A stretch of 64,000 bases of DNA from Theristus sp. LFF4_11 (lineage: Eukaryota; Nematoda; Chromadorea; Monhysterida; Xyalidae): positions 16,650 to 80,649 of the forward strand of contig JASANC010000619.1 in NCBI GenBank assembly GCA_030248135.1. The letters run 5' to 3'. Made by a program: the position numbers and the translations under genes. Below the pieces are notes generated by a model that saw nothing but the letters and a program-made list of their open reading frames with translations, did no database searches and had not been told where the DNA came from. Positions 11,807-25,500 of the stretch are shown here, in pieces (the first letter of the stretch is position 1; each line of letters opens with the position of its first letter).

Positions 11807-13987
11807 GTTGCTCGCCGCCAAAACTTTCGAGTAAACTTCGAAAATGAACGCACACGTGTCTGGTGCGAGTGTGCGTGCAATGCACACACAATGAGAGACG
11901 CCGCCGAACAATATGTGGAACAATACCACAACAGCTCCGACCACTGAGAACGCGCGACGAACTGTACAGCGCCTTATGCGCATCGGAGCCTGTGCATTTT
12001 CTCGGTTTTACCTGTGTCCAAATCGTGCAGATGTCGGCGCGTCGTCCCAGTTTTTGGTCGTACGTATACACGACATTGGCTGTTCTTTCGTGACAGCCGC
12101 CACATTTAACTTTCTGCCCCTGTCAACGCTTGCGGTTGAAGATGCCGTTTGTGGACATGCCGAGAGAAATCAATGGCCTGATCATGCGTCAAATAATCAT
12201 TCAACGTGAATGAGTTTTACTCCGATGAATAACAACAAACACCAGACCGGTATGTTGTTGTCGTCGTCGCGTTTGCTCAGAGTAAAGCGCCACAAGATTT
12301 CTTTCGGAATGTGGAGATCAGGTTTTTTGAATTAAGGCTATTTGGATATTCACCTTACTTGCGTTCTTCTCTTGCCAAAAACCTGCATCTCAGCAGTTCA
12401 TTTCTCATTTATTTTATGAGAACTGCAGTTATTTTTGTTTGTTTACCGGCATACAGTCAGTGGTAGAATGTTTTTCCGTGTACTATTCTGCCTCATTGAA
12501 GTGATAAATTGTGGCAACATTCTGAGAATCCATTGTTTGAGTTTATAATTCAAACCAACAGTAACTTTTAAAACTGCTGTTTTCATCGTGTGTGAAGATA
12601 CCAGAAGATGTGCATGTACCAATCACCATCGTAATGGCGACTGAGATTACTAATTACTGCACCAACCCCAACCCAAATAAATATAATCTACGTATTAAAA
12701 GAGTATTATATTCTGTAGATTCGTGTCGCGAATAGTTTGTGCACAATCTAATTGGAAAATGCGACGCTACATTTTGCAGTTTTTTGTGCGAATTAATTGT
12801 ACATATGAACGGTATTGTTTGTCGCTAAACTTTTTCGGGCCATTTTTCATCCCACATTACGTCTTTCTTTTTGCATTGTTATTTTATACACTCACACTGT
12901 ACAACACGATTAGATTATTCAGACCCACTAAAATTTCATCCAACAAAAAACTAGGTAGGCAGAGGTTTTTCGCGTTTTTTGAATGTAGAAGACATAACTC
13001 AAATATTTTTGTCCAGAAAGTAAAAATCCACAATTTTTCAGTTTAGACCCCTTTTTAGATACAATCAAAAACCATTCCACAAGTTCGTGATCATGCCTCA
13101 TTTTTATTTTCACACTGACTGCCACTTCAGACATGTTTAGCTTCACAGGTTTTACTTTTTTTGCCTCTGAATTCCCCTTCAATTCGAACCTGGTATTTGA
13201 AATCGTTTGCGATAAGTTACCCGCTGAGGTCAAGAGTTTGCGGAGAGTACGCTTCGTTTTTTTGTAAAATTTGCGTTTGCATCAGTTTGGCAATGAGTGG
13301 GTGTTTCTTTATCATGATTCGGATTTTGTATCAAATTGAATACGATGCATTATAGTCACAGCGTGAATTAGCGCAAAAAAATCAGCATTCTTCCAGGAAA
13401 TTTAAATTTTTTTGATCGAGGTCACGTTCGAGTTACCGCTGTGCAAGCGTGGAAGTACTTTTGTTTTTATGCATTCTGAAGAGTTGTTGCATTGTTTTAC
13501 TCATTGACCCAAAAAATAATTTTCAGTGATATATCAAGCTCACTGTAAACAATCTATACTATTATTTCAGAACAATCATGAACGTTGTTCGTTTCTTGTA
13601 CGCCGATGGGATTATAGTAGTAATAGTTGTATAGCATTCTGTAGTTACTCAATTTCATTATTCCACTTCCATTCAATTTCAGTAAATTAGTTGATCAATC
13701 TAATTGCCAGAAAAGATGCGAAGGCGACCAGCAAAGATGACACTTATCTCCGACAGCATTACATAACTCAGTCCAGTTACGGACACAAGAAATCATGGAT
13801 TCGTCTGCAAAGCCTGGCAAATACAACTTAGCAACGAAGGGAACCTGTGGACTATGTTGCACAGGTACACTCCGACCACCATGCATCTGCCACGCTATTT
13901 TAATGTCAGGTTTCAACGGCGAAAAAGCTGAAACGATGATGTACCTGTGATCACACTTGTTCAGGTTTTCGCAAGTTGCCCGAACGC

Positions 13988-16900
13988 ATGGAGGCGACAA
14001 CACTCAGATTCTTCTATCGTCTGGGCCGCTGGATTGCGTCGCACGATCAATTGCTGATTGTGATCGCACTGACATTCACGTTGCTCGGCGCAACGGGCTT
14101 CCTTTGGTTCGAAGAAACCAACGACGTGCGCTACGATTACGGTGCACTCGATTCGCCCAGTCGATACGAGTATGCCGTGGTGCAGGTGCGATCAAGAACA
14201 ACACTTTTTGGCATTACTGATTTCTTGTCGGTTTCCGGCTCGTTTCGCACGTCATCAGTCCTTTTTTTCTGACTCGCAGGAGTTCTACGAACAAACCGGT
14301 AAACCGTTCTACCTGGTGGTGACGATGCGATCTCGAGACGAAGGCGACGTGCTGCGGCCGGCGTATCTGCGGAAAGCAGAAAACTTCACAAAGTACCTCG
14401 AAAGTAAGTTTTGTCACGCACCGTTACAACACAAACTAAAGTACGATTGATTAAGAATGTGCCTTTTGTAATAAACTGAATTCAGAGGGACTGTCCGTGC
14501 AACACAATGGTAAATCGTACACTTACTTCGACATATGCGGTCGACACTGTCTGACTAACAAGGCAGTCACCGTGCTCATGGAGAACTACCAGAGTGGACG
14601 ACAACGATCCCCAAACGTCCGACTGACATTCCCGACAATGGAATTCTTTGGCGAACGAATCTATCTTGGTTCGAACTGCTTTTTGCAATTCTATGTACAC
14701 GTGTTCAGTCACACTTTAGCATTTTCCCTATTTATTTTCTTTGGCGTTTTGAGCATCCTTTGAGTTAAATTTGAGTGTCATCCAACGGTGCAATGCCTGA
14801 TCCAATCCAACCGGTGCAATCCAACGGTTTCTGATGCCAACGATGAATTTTCAGCGAGCAACTTTCTCGGGACGACCACAACATCGAGACATCGCTTCCT
14901 CGAAACGTGCCAAATGATTGTACTGCATTTCCGAGCAGTTCAGTCGAACGACACCATCACCGACATTCTGCACAAGTGGACACATGCGGTCTATGAATTC
15001 GTTGGTACCATGGATCATGATCCGTATTTGCAGGTGAGGCTGCACTCGTCAGAGTCGTCATTGTCTGCAGCAATAAGTGCATTTAAGAGATCGCATTTCT
15101 TTGACTCAAAAAAAAACTTTGCCAAAATCAACATCAGCAATTTGTATTTTTGTTCAGATCGCCACAATGAACGAGGAGCTCGTCTCGGTGGAAGTGCGTC
15201 GCACGGGCATGACCGCGATGCCGTATCTTTCGTGCAGCTTCCTGTTGATACTCATCTTTACGCTCGTCACCACGCTGCAGCCGGAACTGCAACGTTACAA
15301 ACCAATGGCCGCAATCTTGGGCGTGTTCTGTCCGATGTTGGCGTTGGTGCCGGCTTTCGGCGTGCTACTCTGGCTGCGACTCAGCTACATGCCGATCATC
15401 AATCTGTCGCCGTTTCTGATACTGGCGATCGGTGTCGACGACGTGTTCATCGTGTTGAACGCATGGCGTAAAACGTGCGTCGACCTGGCGGCCGAAGAAC
15501 GCCTAGCAAAGGCGCTCGAGTCGGCCGGCCCGTCGATCACGATCACCTCCGTTACAAATGCGCTCGCGTTCGCCATCGGTGCGTTCACGCCGACGCCGGC
15601 CATACGACACCTGTGCATCTATACGTGCGTCGCCGTCGTGGTCGGCTATTTATATCAGGTTAGGAAAGCGTTATTTGACACCGGACCACGTGCACGATCG
15701 CGAAACGTTTGTCGCTTTTCGAAGAGTAGACTACACTATTGCAGGCTTACTACTAGAAACAACGCCCCAAACGACCTTTGCAGATATTCTTCTATTCGTC
15801 AATACTGGTGATCTGTGGACGACGCGAAACCGACCAGATCTGCTGGTGTTGTTGTTGTTATGAAGCAACGGGTGCTACTTTTGCGACCAATAAATCCACT
15901 GTACATAATCGCGTGCGCGACTGGCTCAGTCAACAACTGACCCTGATTGGGCAGTTTGGGTCGAAACTGATCGACTGGTGGTCATGTATGGCCGTTACGT
16001 GGTGGGTACGCGTGGTCGCGATCGTTGTAATGTCCGTCTATTGGGCCGTTTCTGCATACGGCTGCAGTACCGTTCGAATTGAGCTGCCCGCCGAGAAACT
16101 GTTCCTTCGCGATTCGCCGCTGCTCGACTTCTTGTACGTACAAAAAAGGTTTCTCTTTCAAGAAGGCAACCTGTTGCATCTGTTCGTCAGTAATCCCGGT
16201 GATCTACGTCAGAAACAGCGACGCGTCGAATTCATGGACATGGTGAGCTGTTCCCTACCATGACTACTTTTTCTGACTTTTTTCACCGTCTTATTCAGCT
16301 GAAATACTGTACCACTTTGGCTCAAACTGGCTTGAAGCCATGTAACGTCCAAGTAATCTTTTTCCTTTCTTTCTTCCAGGTACGCGCGTTTGAGACGACA
16401 CCGCACAGCGCCGGACGCGAGACGACCGTTCTATGGCTGGGAGATTATATGCGACACCTCGGTTTCATTCAGCAGAATTCGCAGCATTCGCGACGAGCAT
16501 TTTTCGATCGCTCCGACATCGAGTTCGACTATCGTCACGTGCAATCATTCTTGAACAGCAGCGTCGCGTACGCACGTTGGGAGCATTACCTGAACATAAA
16601 GCCGGAGTATTGCGCGTTGAACGATCCACGGTGCATCGAGAAGTTCACGCTGGTCACCGGCTTCAAGAACGCCACCGAATACGCATTCCGCCTGCAGTTG
16701 CTGCAGGGCTGGCGACGAATGTGCGAAACGTACTCGCAGTTCAACGTTTCCATTTACGAGGAAATGTCCGTCTACGCCGACCAAATACTCAGCATCGGTC
16801 AGTGCAACACGAGTCTGCTCAAATTGATCGCTTGGCATTGTGCAGATCTTATTTTGAAAATAAACTCGAAGGGTTCCGATAAAAAACTGTAGCCAGGTAG

Positions 16901-18126
16901 GTTTTTAGAGTTGCAGGGGAAGAAAGTTGCCAATTCCAAAATCTGTTCAACTGCATACACACCGCCGTCAGAGTGCTCGCCGCAAAATGAACTTCAGGTC
17001 CGGTGTACGTGTCGACGGTGATCGTCGCGATCTGCTGCATGTTCGTCGTGTGCGTCCTGTTCATCCCGCACCCAGCGAGCATCGTGTGCGCCACGTTGTC
17101 CGTGTGCAGCATCAATCTTGGCGTTTTCGGCATTCTCATGCTGTGGGGTGTCGACCTGGATCCGCTGTCGACCGCGACCATACTGATGTCCATCGGCTTC
17201 TCGGTGGACTTCACGGCTCACATCAGCTATCATTTCTATGAGTGCGATGACGAGGTAAAACCCTTTGCAAGGGGTGAAATGAGCAAATCACACAACAGCT
17301 ACAAATTGTCCAAGTTTTGGCGCACAGAAGTGCAGAAACAGACCAGCGTGTGTGTAGCAATCTTTGCCGTATTTCATTTCATTTCATTTTATTTCGCGAA
17401 ACGCAGCAACGCCGACAAAAAAACAGTCGGAATAGCGTATAATACAAAGAGCTATTGGTGGTTTGTACATGTTCGCAGGACAGCAGCGAACGTCTACGCA
17501 CGGCGCTGTCCAAGATTGGCTGGCCAATGACGCAGGCGGGCATCTCGACGGCAGCAGCGATCTGCGTGCTCAGTGTCGTGCGAGCGTACATGATCGAGGT
17601 GTTCGTCAAGACGACCGTGTTGGTCGTTCTGCTCGGACTCTCGCATGGTCTCTTCGTGTTGCCCATCGTCCTCTCGGCATTACCGGCGCGAACTGGCCGC
17701 CGAAACCACCGACACCCAGAGACAGACAGAACTACAACGACAGACCGGCGAAAAACGGCAAGTGAAATCGCGACGACGATCGCGGATGCTGAGAATCGGA
17801 AACGGTTGAGCGATGAATTTACACACAACAACAACAACAACAATGACGACAGTGTTAGCAACAATAATCATCACAGCCAGCATGTCAATAGCGACAATAC
17901 GGACGAAACGGAGACCGTGTCTAGTGCAACCATGAGTTCACCCACATCACCAGTGCCGCTTTCAAGGATGTGTAGTCCTTCACTTGAGCTGGCCAACTGG
18001 GAAGGACCACCAGAAAGTATTTGGAGGCAATTGAACGGCGTTGACTCGTCGGTGAAGCATCTCACTTTTCGAACGTCAAATCTACAACTTGCACCGGTCG
18101 ATGACAACGTGATGACGAAATTTTAG
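13988..18126 (+). CDS. Patched-related (PTR) protein with sterol-sensing domain, complete
   Basis: Twelve-pass RND-type membrane protein of the nematode-expanded PTR family, implicated in moulting, cuticle and sterol/lipid handling. Nine exons, all in phase: 13988-14185, 14280-14403, 14486-14668, 14855-15033, 15158-15658, 15784-16242, 16380-16797, 16998-17254 and 17479-18126, giving 988 aa. TM1 lies at about residues 24-45 ([20 protein letters not shown]), followed by a Cys-containing luminal domain. The sterol-sensing domain is in exon 5 with the diagnostic [16 protein letters not shown] (GVDD at about 320-323). A second luminal domain is in exons 6-7. The second TM block has FLFIPHP-like [17 protein letters not shown] and [13 protein letters not shown]. 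The C-terminal tail is cytoplasmic, Asn/Ser-rich and low-complexity, with runs of AAC codons. The ATG follows a trans-splice-like acceptor. Which ptr member this is cannot be told. Confidence 0.95.
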
Positions 18127-18608
18127 TTTCATCAAGCCATGTGCACGTGATTTCAAACGCAATGTGTTTTAATTATAGTTACATTATAATTATATTTTAC
18201 TATTTGTATATCTTTCGTAACCTACAGTTACAACTCATATTTTTGTGAACTCTTTTACACTAGTCCTTATTCAATTGTTTGGGTTGCATTATGTGATATT
18301 TTTCAGAAAAAAAACTGATAGAGACGGAACGATTGTTTTTGTTGTTGAAGATATTAGGCGATGATAATGAAACGTTTGAAGGACGATTTTGCCAGTTTAC
18401 AATTAAAAGCATACTATCACATTCATTCCTTTCCCCATATTTAAACTAAAACCTCCCAAACACCTCACAACTTAACTGAGAAAACTTTAGAGAAAAGCAC
18501 GAGAAACAAACAGAGCATCATAGGGCGCAGTCAGTCATTGTATGTTTTGTCTGTGTAACGCTGCAAAAACAACAAACGTCAAAAAAACGCGCTGAAACAA
18601 CAACAACA

Positions 18609-18959
18609 ATGGCAGGTTCGACCGAGGAAGCGATCGTCGTGACAGCACCTTCTGCAGCACCAAACAGCCAACAGGCGTGCTTGTGTTTCAAACGCGCTAC
18701 GCTTCAGTTTAGTCACACTTCGTTCATCACAATTTGTCACCATATAACTGTCCACGCATTCGATGATGAGAGAGAGAGGACCATATTGTGTGCAAAAGCA
18801 GAGCATTGCAAAATTGGTGCTCAAATGCTGCTTCTGGTTCAGCCAATGCGTCCAAACACGCAAGCACCGTCAGCTGCTGTCGACCGAATAATATACCCAA
18901 GGCGTATAAGCACTTTCCAAGTCCGCGATATCGCTCGCAATTTGTCCACTTTGTCATAA
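18609..18959 (+). CDS. Hypothetical ORF, possibly a first exon
   Basis: 116 codons beginning ATGGCAGG after CAACAACAACA, a favourable start context. The N-terminal part (MAGSTEEAIVVTAPSAAPNS) looks protein-like. The later part is Cys/His-rich and shows no domain, and no donor joins it convincingly to another exon. It may be chance, or the first exon of a gene whose other exons were missed. Confidence 0.15.
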   Translation: MAGSTEEAIVVTAPSAAPNSQQACLCFKRATLQFSHTSFITICHHITVHAFDDERERTILCAKAEHCKIGAQMLLLVQPMRPNTQAPSAAVDRIIYPRRISTFQVRDIARNLSTLS

Positions 18960-21900
18960 CTGTGCAAATTTGCTCGCGCGCACCATTTTCTCACTGAATG
19001 GCGAAAATGAGCCGTTGTTTAGCAGCGCAATCGCAGTGTTTGTAATGACCATCGGATTACCTCCAAACGCAAAACACCAAAACTTAACGGCGCCAAAAGA
19101 GCTGTTATTGCGGCACATCATTGCAGCGGTTACTGGGACACTGTTTGTGTGTGTTTGGTTTGTTATGTTGCATAGTTTTTGCCGTCGTTCGCTGTGTGAT
19201 TCTGCGAGCGCACAACAACAATCCGTGACGCGTGTCCATCGGCAGTGCACTTTCACAAACATTTATTCTACCATTCCGCCGAACTGCAATCGTGGTCGAG
19301 TCGAAAAACTGCCGAACACAATAGACAGCCGTTTTTATGCCACTCTGAAGCCAGCCGTTCTACTCGCAGCTCCAGTTTGGTTATACGGTATACATTGTTT
19401 TTTTCGTGTCAAAAGTGTGAGCGCACACAACTGTTGCGTTTCATTTTCTTCAGTGATCAACTTTGGTTTTATGGCACGACGCTGTCAAGCCACCACGAGC
19501 GACTCGAGCAGTCAACTTGCACATTCTTTTTTTTCTGAAAAAAACATTTACGAAAACAACTCAATCACAAAATTAGTTTTGCCTTTGAAAACGACTGTGT
19601 GCCGTAAAAAACGCAGTAATCTTCACTCAGTATTCACAGTCTGGACGACTTGTCTGAATTTTAAACACCGATAAAATTAGTAGCTGTTGGGTGCACGGAT
19701 TTATTTTACCTCAATGTCTGTAATCCACAATCGAACAACATAATGCCTTCGTTGTTTAAAAACGAAGTTAACCAAAAGGTCAAATAAGCAATGCCAAATG
19801 TACTCACTAGTCACTACCGTAGACGGGCCAACAATTGGTGACTGTGATGGAAAACCGTTTGTGTCAACAAATCACGAATTTACACTGTCCACTTATAACG
19901 AACTCAGTACATGATTAGCCGTGTTTTGTATTCAGTGGGTGTAGTCGAGCATCCGTCCCATCAAAAACACACTTCAAGAGAACGTGCGAATAAACGACAT
20001 CGAAACTGAACAAATAAACGCTACTACCGTACATCGCCACCACGCCATCAGTAAATTCCGACATTTTGGCTGGCGGCTGAAGTTTATGATGTGTCCGTGT
20101 GTGCTTACATTGCTTGTTGGTTACCGTACTGGAACACTTGTAAGCTCTTATTGTACAAATGATATGCTTCGCGTTGTAGAATGTCAGTCTCTGTTATCAT
20201 CACGGTGTTTCTGTTAAGCACATACGCAAATAACGGTTACCACGTTTATTTATTTGGCTTCCGTTTTTTGTGCACACACTGTACATCGGACAGACAGATT
20301 GAAGGAAACGTTATCCAGGTAAAAGACACATCCCTTGAATTGCTTTTTATTCCGTCCGCTTTCTCATCTTGCTCTTGTGTGTTTGACAAACGAAAGGTGC
20401 CGCAGAGTCTGGCGAGAAAAGATGATATGCCCGATGATTCTCTGTGTAAACTGCAGTTGTTGTTGGTTGTATCTCTGATTGTTTATTATCACAGCGTTCA
20501 TCAACACTTCTCTCATCTTGTTTTTCGGCTCGCTAAAGATGCCGCTATGGATGGTAACGCTGCGAGTGGAGATCGCTTTACCAGCTACTAGCTAGCAAAC
20601 CAACAAACAGCAACAGCTATAATAACTAAACTGAAAAATATGGACAAATCGGTGTGCGTTCGAACATTAATTTCAAATACTAGCCCGGGCGTTGAGCTGT
20701 CCAAAGCAGCACTGTGCTCGGTGTGTTGTTTCTGTTGTTGAATATCCACTAAAACAAACAACGCTGACGCGGAATACGAATGGAATGAAAATAATGACGA
20801 CAGTAATAAAGACTAAAAAATAATAACCAAATGACGAGGAGTGAACAAGAGAGATGAGCGTGCAGTCGAACGAAAAAGAAAAACAGTGGCGCTGCACCGG
20901 TGTTGTTTTTTCAGCTAAGCAAAATTCATTCCTTTTTTATTTCGTTCGCCTCCACACTCTAATATCCCGTCGTGGTTTTGCGATGCAAAGCGCTAAAAGT
21001 AACGATTTACGATCGACAGCTTCTGTTGACTAAATTGTTATCTTTTAGTCATTGTGGTGTTTGTTGGTTAGTCTCAGTCCTACTCTAAATCCAAACATTT
21101 TGTTGCTCTTTTCGCGTTTTTCTTTGTGAAGCAAAAAAAAAACATTGCAGAGCTCGTGTGAAATTATTTTTCTAAAGCAGACACCGAGACGCCATTCCCC
21201 GAAAGTGTCTATGGTTCTTAGTTAGTCTCAGAAATGTGCTGCAATTCTGAAGAGGCTGCTGGAGCCATGGTTATCTATAGCTATGGAATACGTTACTGCT
21301 GGGCGGGTGGGAAGAGTAACTGATAATTTTACAATTTTTTATGAAGCAACTTTAACGAGCTTAACCGCAAAAAGTCATCATAAACCGAGTAATTTCTGGC
21401 GTAAAATGTGATTTAGTATCCGTCAGTGTTTTGCTGCGCCGTTTCATTGCGTTGACCCCGAGCGCAACCAACGTCAGTGATCAGCAACTTTCGACCAACC
21501 AAAAGCAACAAAAATTACCGGCATGACGCAATATGTTATACCTTGGCGTGTTAATTTGGTTGCAGTGCTGGACTTTATATGAGAATGATTACTAGCTTAA
21601 CTGGTTCAAAGTGCTCATTTCTCGACGTATGGAAAACAGACGACAATAAATTTTCGAGTTTAGCAAATTGCTCGTGAATTCCAGGGGTGTGAAAGTTTTT
21701 ACTGCCGTGTTGTCGAGTTTTTATTGCGCACATCACACGCGTATGATGGTTGCTTGTTGCCAAACTCGGGTGACAATTCCACAATCGTTATTACTCTTTC
21801 GACCGCCATTTCACAAATCGTAATTTTTGTGCACAAGCATGGCGGCAGAAATAAAAGCACTTTTAATGGTGATGTATTGTGTAGTACTTGTGAATGTTGT

Positions 21901-22559
21901 AATATGAATTGCTGTTTAAGGACAATCCACAAGGTTTGCACATTATAAAGTGCCGTACAACAACATTACCAACGTTGTTAAGCCAACTGTTTTGAGAAAC
22001 CGTTTGTTCAAACTTCCTCCTAACACGCCGTCGTGTCATCATTCAAGTTACGGTAGTCTTGTTCCCGCAACACTAATCGCTGCCGTTGCTGCAATATGTC
22101 GTCGAAATAGGAGTGACGATTTGCTTATACAACTGTTTGTTGGCGTGTTTAAAAACTTACATGTACAACACACACGGCAGCGCGATGAACGAGAGACGAC
22201 ACGAAAAACAATGAAAAGAGACAAGCGAAATGTCGTCGACCGACAGAAAGAAGCGGGAACATTTCCCGTGCGCCCAGTGTTGGCAACGAGGCGCACAAGA
22301 CGACGACGGCAGCAAACGTTTACACGAGAAAAGGCAAATGATACGATTTGGCTGATGTATCCATTTCACAGCAGCGAAAGTCAGATGCGCAGCTGATCGG
22401 TGGCCGTGTGTCGGTTGGACACGCTAGAAAAATATGACAGGAAACAAGTAGTCCCTTGATGCGCGCAACACTGCCGCGGCGCTCACCCCATCGGGCTCCT
22501 CTCTGATGTCCCAATGTGTCTTTAAGATGTTTATGTTCGCTTCATCACAGCATAAAAAC

Positions 22560-22595
22560 GTTGTTGTTGTTGTTGTTGTTGTTGTTGCTGTTGTG
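22560..22595. repeat. (GTT)n trinucleotide repeat
   Basis: About ten GTT units with a single GCT interruption. Confidence 0.9.
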
Positions 22596-25500
22596 TTATC
22601 AGCAGCGCAAGCGAAACAAGTCCCGTGTATGTACTTGTAATGTGATCTTACCGTAGTCTGTTTGGTTGGATTGAAACTGAAGAATAAAAACTAATATTCA
22701 CGGAAATTCAAGGCGACCTTTCACCAAAGTAAAGAAGTCTCTTGTCTACTTTACATGTTCAGTAGATGAATTCAGAGCGCTCGCTATGTGAGCATACACA
22801 GCACGTTTACAGATGAAAAGTGATCAGCTGACTTCTTGCAAGCGCCTCGATGGGTCTGTGGCTGAGTTTTAATTTGACCACAATAACAAACAGTTATTGC
22901 AGAGCGTGTTAAGCGATATCGCTGACGAGTGAAAAGTTTAGCTGAAGCAAATTAAAGCAGTCAGTTCAAGTTCACGGGAACAGAGGCCCATCGCTTCTCA
23001 CACACTCACTGCTGTGTCTGTTGAAAACTGAGAATGGACGGACACACTGGCGGCGTTTGGCTAAACGAACAAAACCAACAAACACACGCCAGTACACACA
23101 AACATACACGCGACTCGCAGCTACGGTTGTCGCCGATCGTTTTTTAGTTGCAAAACACAACGCACGACTGCAATCTCAGATAAACATAAGTTCTTTGGCG
23201 ATTCTCGATACCGCAATGCAAATTACTTCAATCACCATGCTAATTTCCTGCGACGATTTCTAATTTATTGCCTCAACTGTTGTGGCGACATGGAAACAAA
23301 CTCACTCACATTGGTCTTGACATGCTCACTTCTTGACTTGTTCTTGTTTTCCCCTTTACTCAGACATTTGAATCCAGAACATCACTGTTGCTGAGTTGAC
23401 ATCGCCAGCACCTTTTCACTTAAAAATCATGAAACAATTCAACACAAAAAAGATGTTCTTTGCGCACACAACAAATTTACAATGTGCGAAAGATAGACAC
23501 GCCATTCTCAATCGTTTGTTGGTTGTAAAATTGCACAAGCGGCTTTTGGCACATTGAAGCCCCGCGCGTAGAACCACGCGAAGTGCCCGAACTCAGATGA
23601 GACGATCGCAGATATAGAAAGTTGCACTTTTACTGCGCGACTGTCGCTGGTACACCACAAGACTCTGGTGTTTGCGTTCGCATTGGATGTTGTTTACAAT
23701 GTTTGCAAATAATCAAAATCATTATCATTATTGCATCGCTAATAAGTGTCATAATAAATGGTCTCGTCGCGCAGCGTAAAGGTCACCAGAAGCGTACAAA
23801 GCAGTAAAAAAACTGATATCTGTTCTGTTTGATCTGCATCATTGGTGATTCACATAGCCGAAGGTAATGTGGATCCGATCGAAGTAGGTTGATTAGCAAT
23901 GACTGCTCCGCCCAACATTTACCCAGAAACGCACGCGATTTTGATACAAGCAGCCCAGCACAAAGTCATCTTGAGCATTATTCTCACCAACTACGAACGA
24001 CAAGCCGAATTTTACGAGAATAATGATAATAATAGTGTAACTGACGACCGATATCACAACAGACAATCATCAACATTATTATAAGCAGGCATTGCCATTG
24101 AAAATGATCCTGACTGAATCGCACTTACTATTCGAAAGAAGTTTTCAGTCACTCAAAAGCCGAGATGTGATTCATCGATAACAAACCGAACAGAAATTCA
24201 GACAGGCAGGCAGGCACCGCACAGTGTCCAACTTGTCACTCAACAATATGCCACTCACAAAATTTTGCAGAAAATTTTGCATCTCTTTACAAACATTTGA
24301 TTTCATCTTTCACTTTCAATGATACTTCCTGTCCTTAGAGAGCATGCTCATACAGATTCATACCTGCATTCGTACTCAAGTGCGTAGTACCGTACCAGCA
24401 GAGAGCACCAGGTAAACATATTATACATGTAAATGCTTTATATTTACCATCATCAGGCACTTCAGAACATCTGCTGTTATGCTAAACCATTTCCATTTTG
24501 CATCTCACTGATTGGTGTGTTCTGTTATTCTACAATTCAGGCTATAACTATGAAAAAGAGAAAAACTGTTTGCTTATAAACGAAATAGGAACAAGGATTG
24601 GGCGAGATCAAGTGGGTGATAACTGCGAGAGACACACGACCACACTACATCGCTGTTGAGCGCATGAAATTATAGGCATCGTCACCTCGCTGCTGTGCGT
24701 TGTTCGGTAATTTCGTTTGCTGACTGCATGGCGCACATAAAGACTCGGCTATATCGATCGTATCGCGTTCGCATGCTGAACACAAATCGTGCACCGCTGA
24801 TTTATCCAATGTTGACTTGTTTGTTACCGTAACACCATACGCCGGTGACATTGACCGATCATGCATGAAATAGGCATGTCTTACATCGGTGCACTCACTC
24901 AAAAAGCGCCTTTCAACTGCCATCACATTGGACGTTTCACATTTCAACTTGTACACCAGAAACCGCATAATCATTTCCCATCATTATTCCAGCGAGATAA
25001 ACAATTTTGTTGCACAGATGAGATTTGCGATTGCAAACAAATATTTTGTACGTGCAATGCGCTCACTTAATAATCACTTTCAGTGCAGCATAGCCAATGA
25101 CAAAGTTGAAAAGTTCCACGAAAACAATTATGTCGACGTTATTTGTTCTATATTTTGATGTCCTGCAAACTCTGCGGTTTCTTTCCGCATTTGGTTTTTT
25201 AAAGGTTTCCCTTTGATCACCTTAAATTCATAAATTATACACTGTTATTGAGTTTCTGATGCTCACAGCGAAATTTTGCAAAAATTTACAATAACCACCA
25301 AAGCAATCATTTTTGTTTCACAACGCACTGAGTTAATCAAAAAAAAAACAGATGTGGCAGTCACAAATTCAAGCATGTGCCACATTCATAAGAAGCACCG
25401 CATTGAGTATGCCTAGAAGGCTCGAAGCAATCAAGTGTTACACCAAGATCACACTGACCACCCGTTGCGATAGCTCATGTCACAGCAAAGCGAATGTTAC

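Larger units (their letters stand above)
10802..13987. other. Intergenic region, FAAH to PTR
   Basis: Holds the FAAH 3' end (AATAAA near 10949), a 40-bp tandem duplication, a (CA)n tract and the 5' flank of the PTR gene. No exon was recognised. A trans-splice-like acceptor (CACTTGTTCAG, ending about 13964) lies 23 bp upstream of the PTR ATG. Confidence 0.5.

Noticed and set aside
12005..12082. Minus-strand ATG with a 66-bp exon-like stretch and GTAAAA donor
   Set aside because: No downstream exon with matching phase found; kept only as a weak hint.
18970..19674. 234-codon open frame, plus strand
   Set aside because: No ATG at its start, no motif, no splice partners and AT-rich spacer-like codons. 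A frame of this length is not very unlikely by chance in 64 kb.
21950..22396. 148-codon plus-strand frame, Arg/Thr-rich
   Set aside because: No domain and no splice support; the minus strand is open there too.
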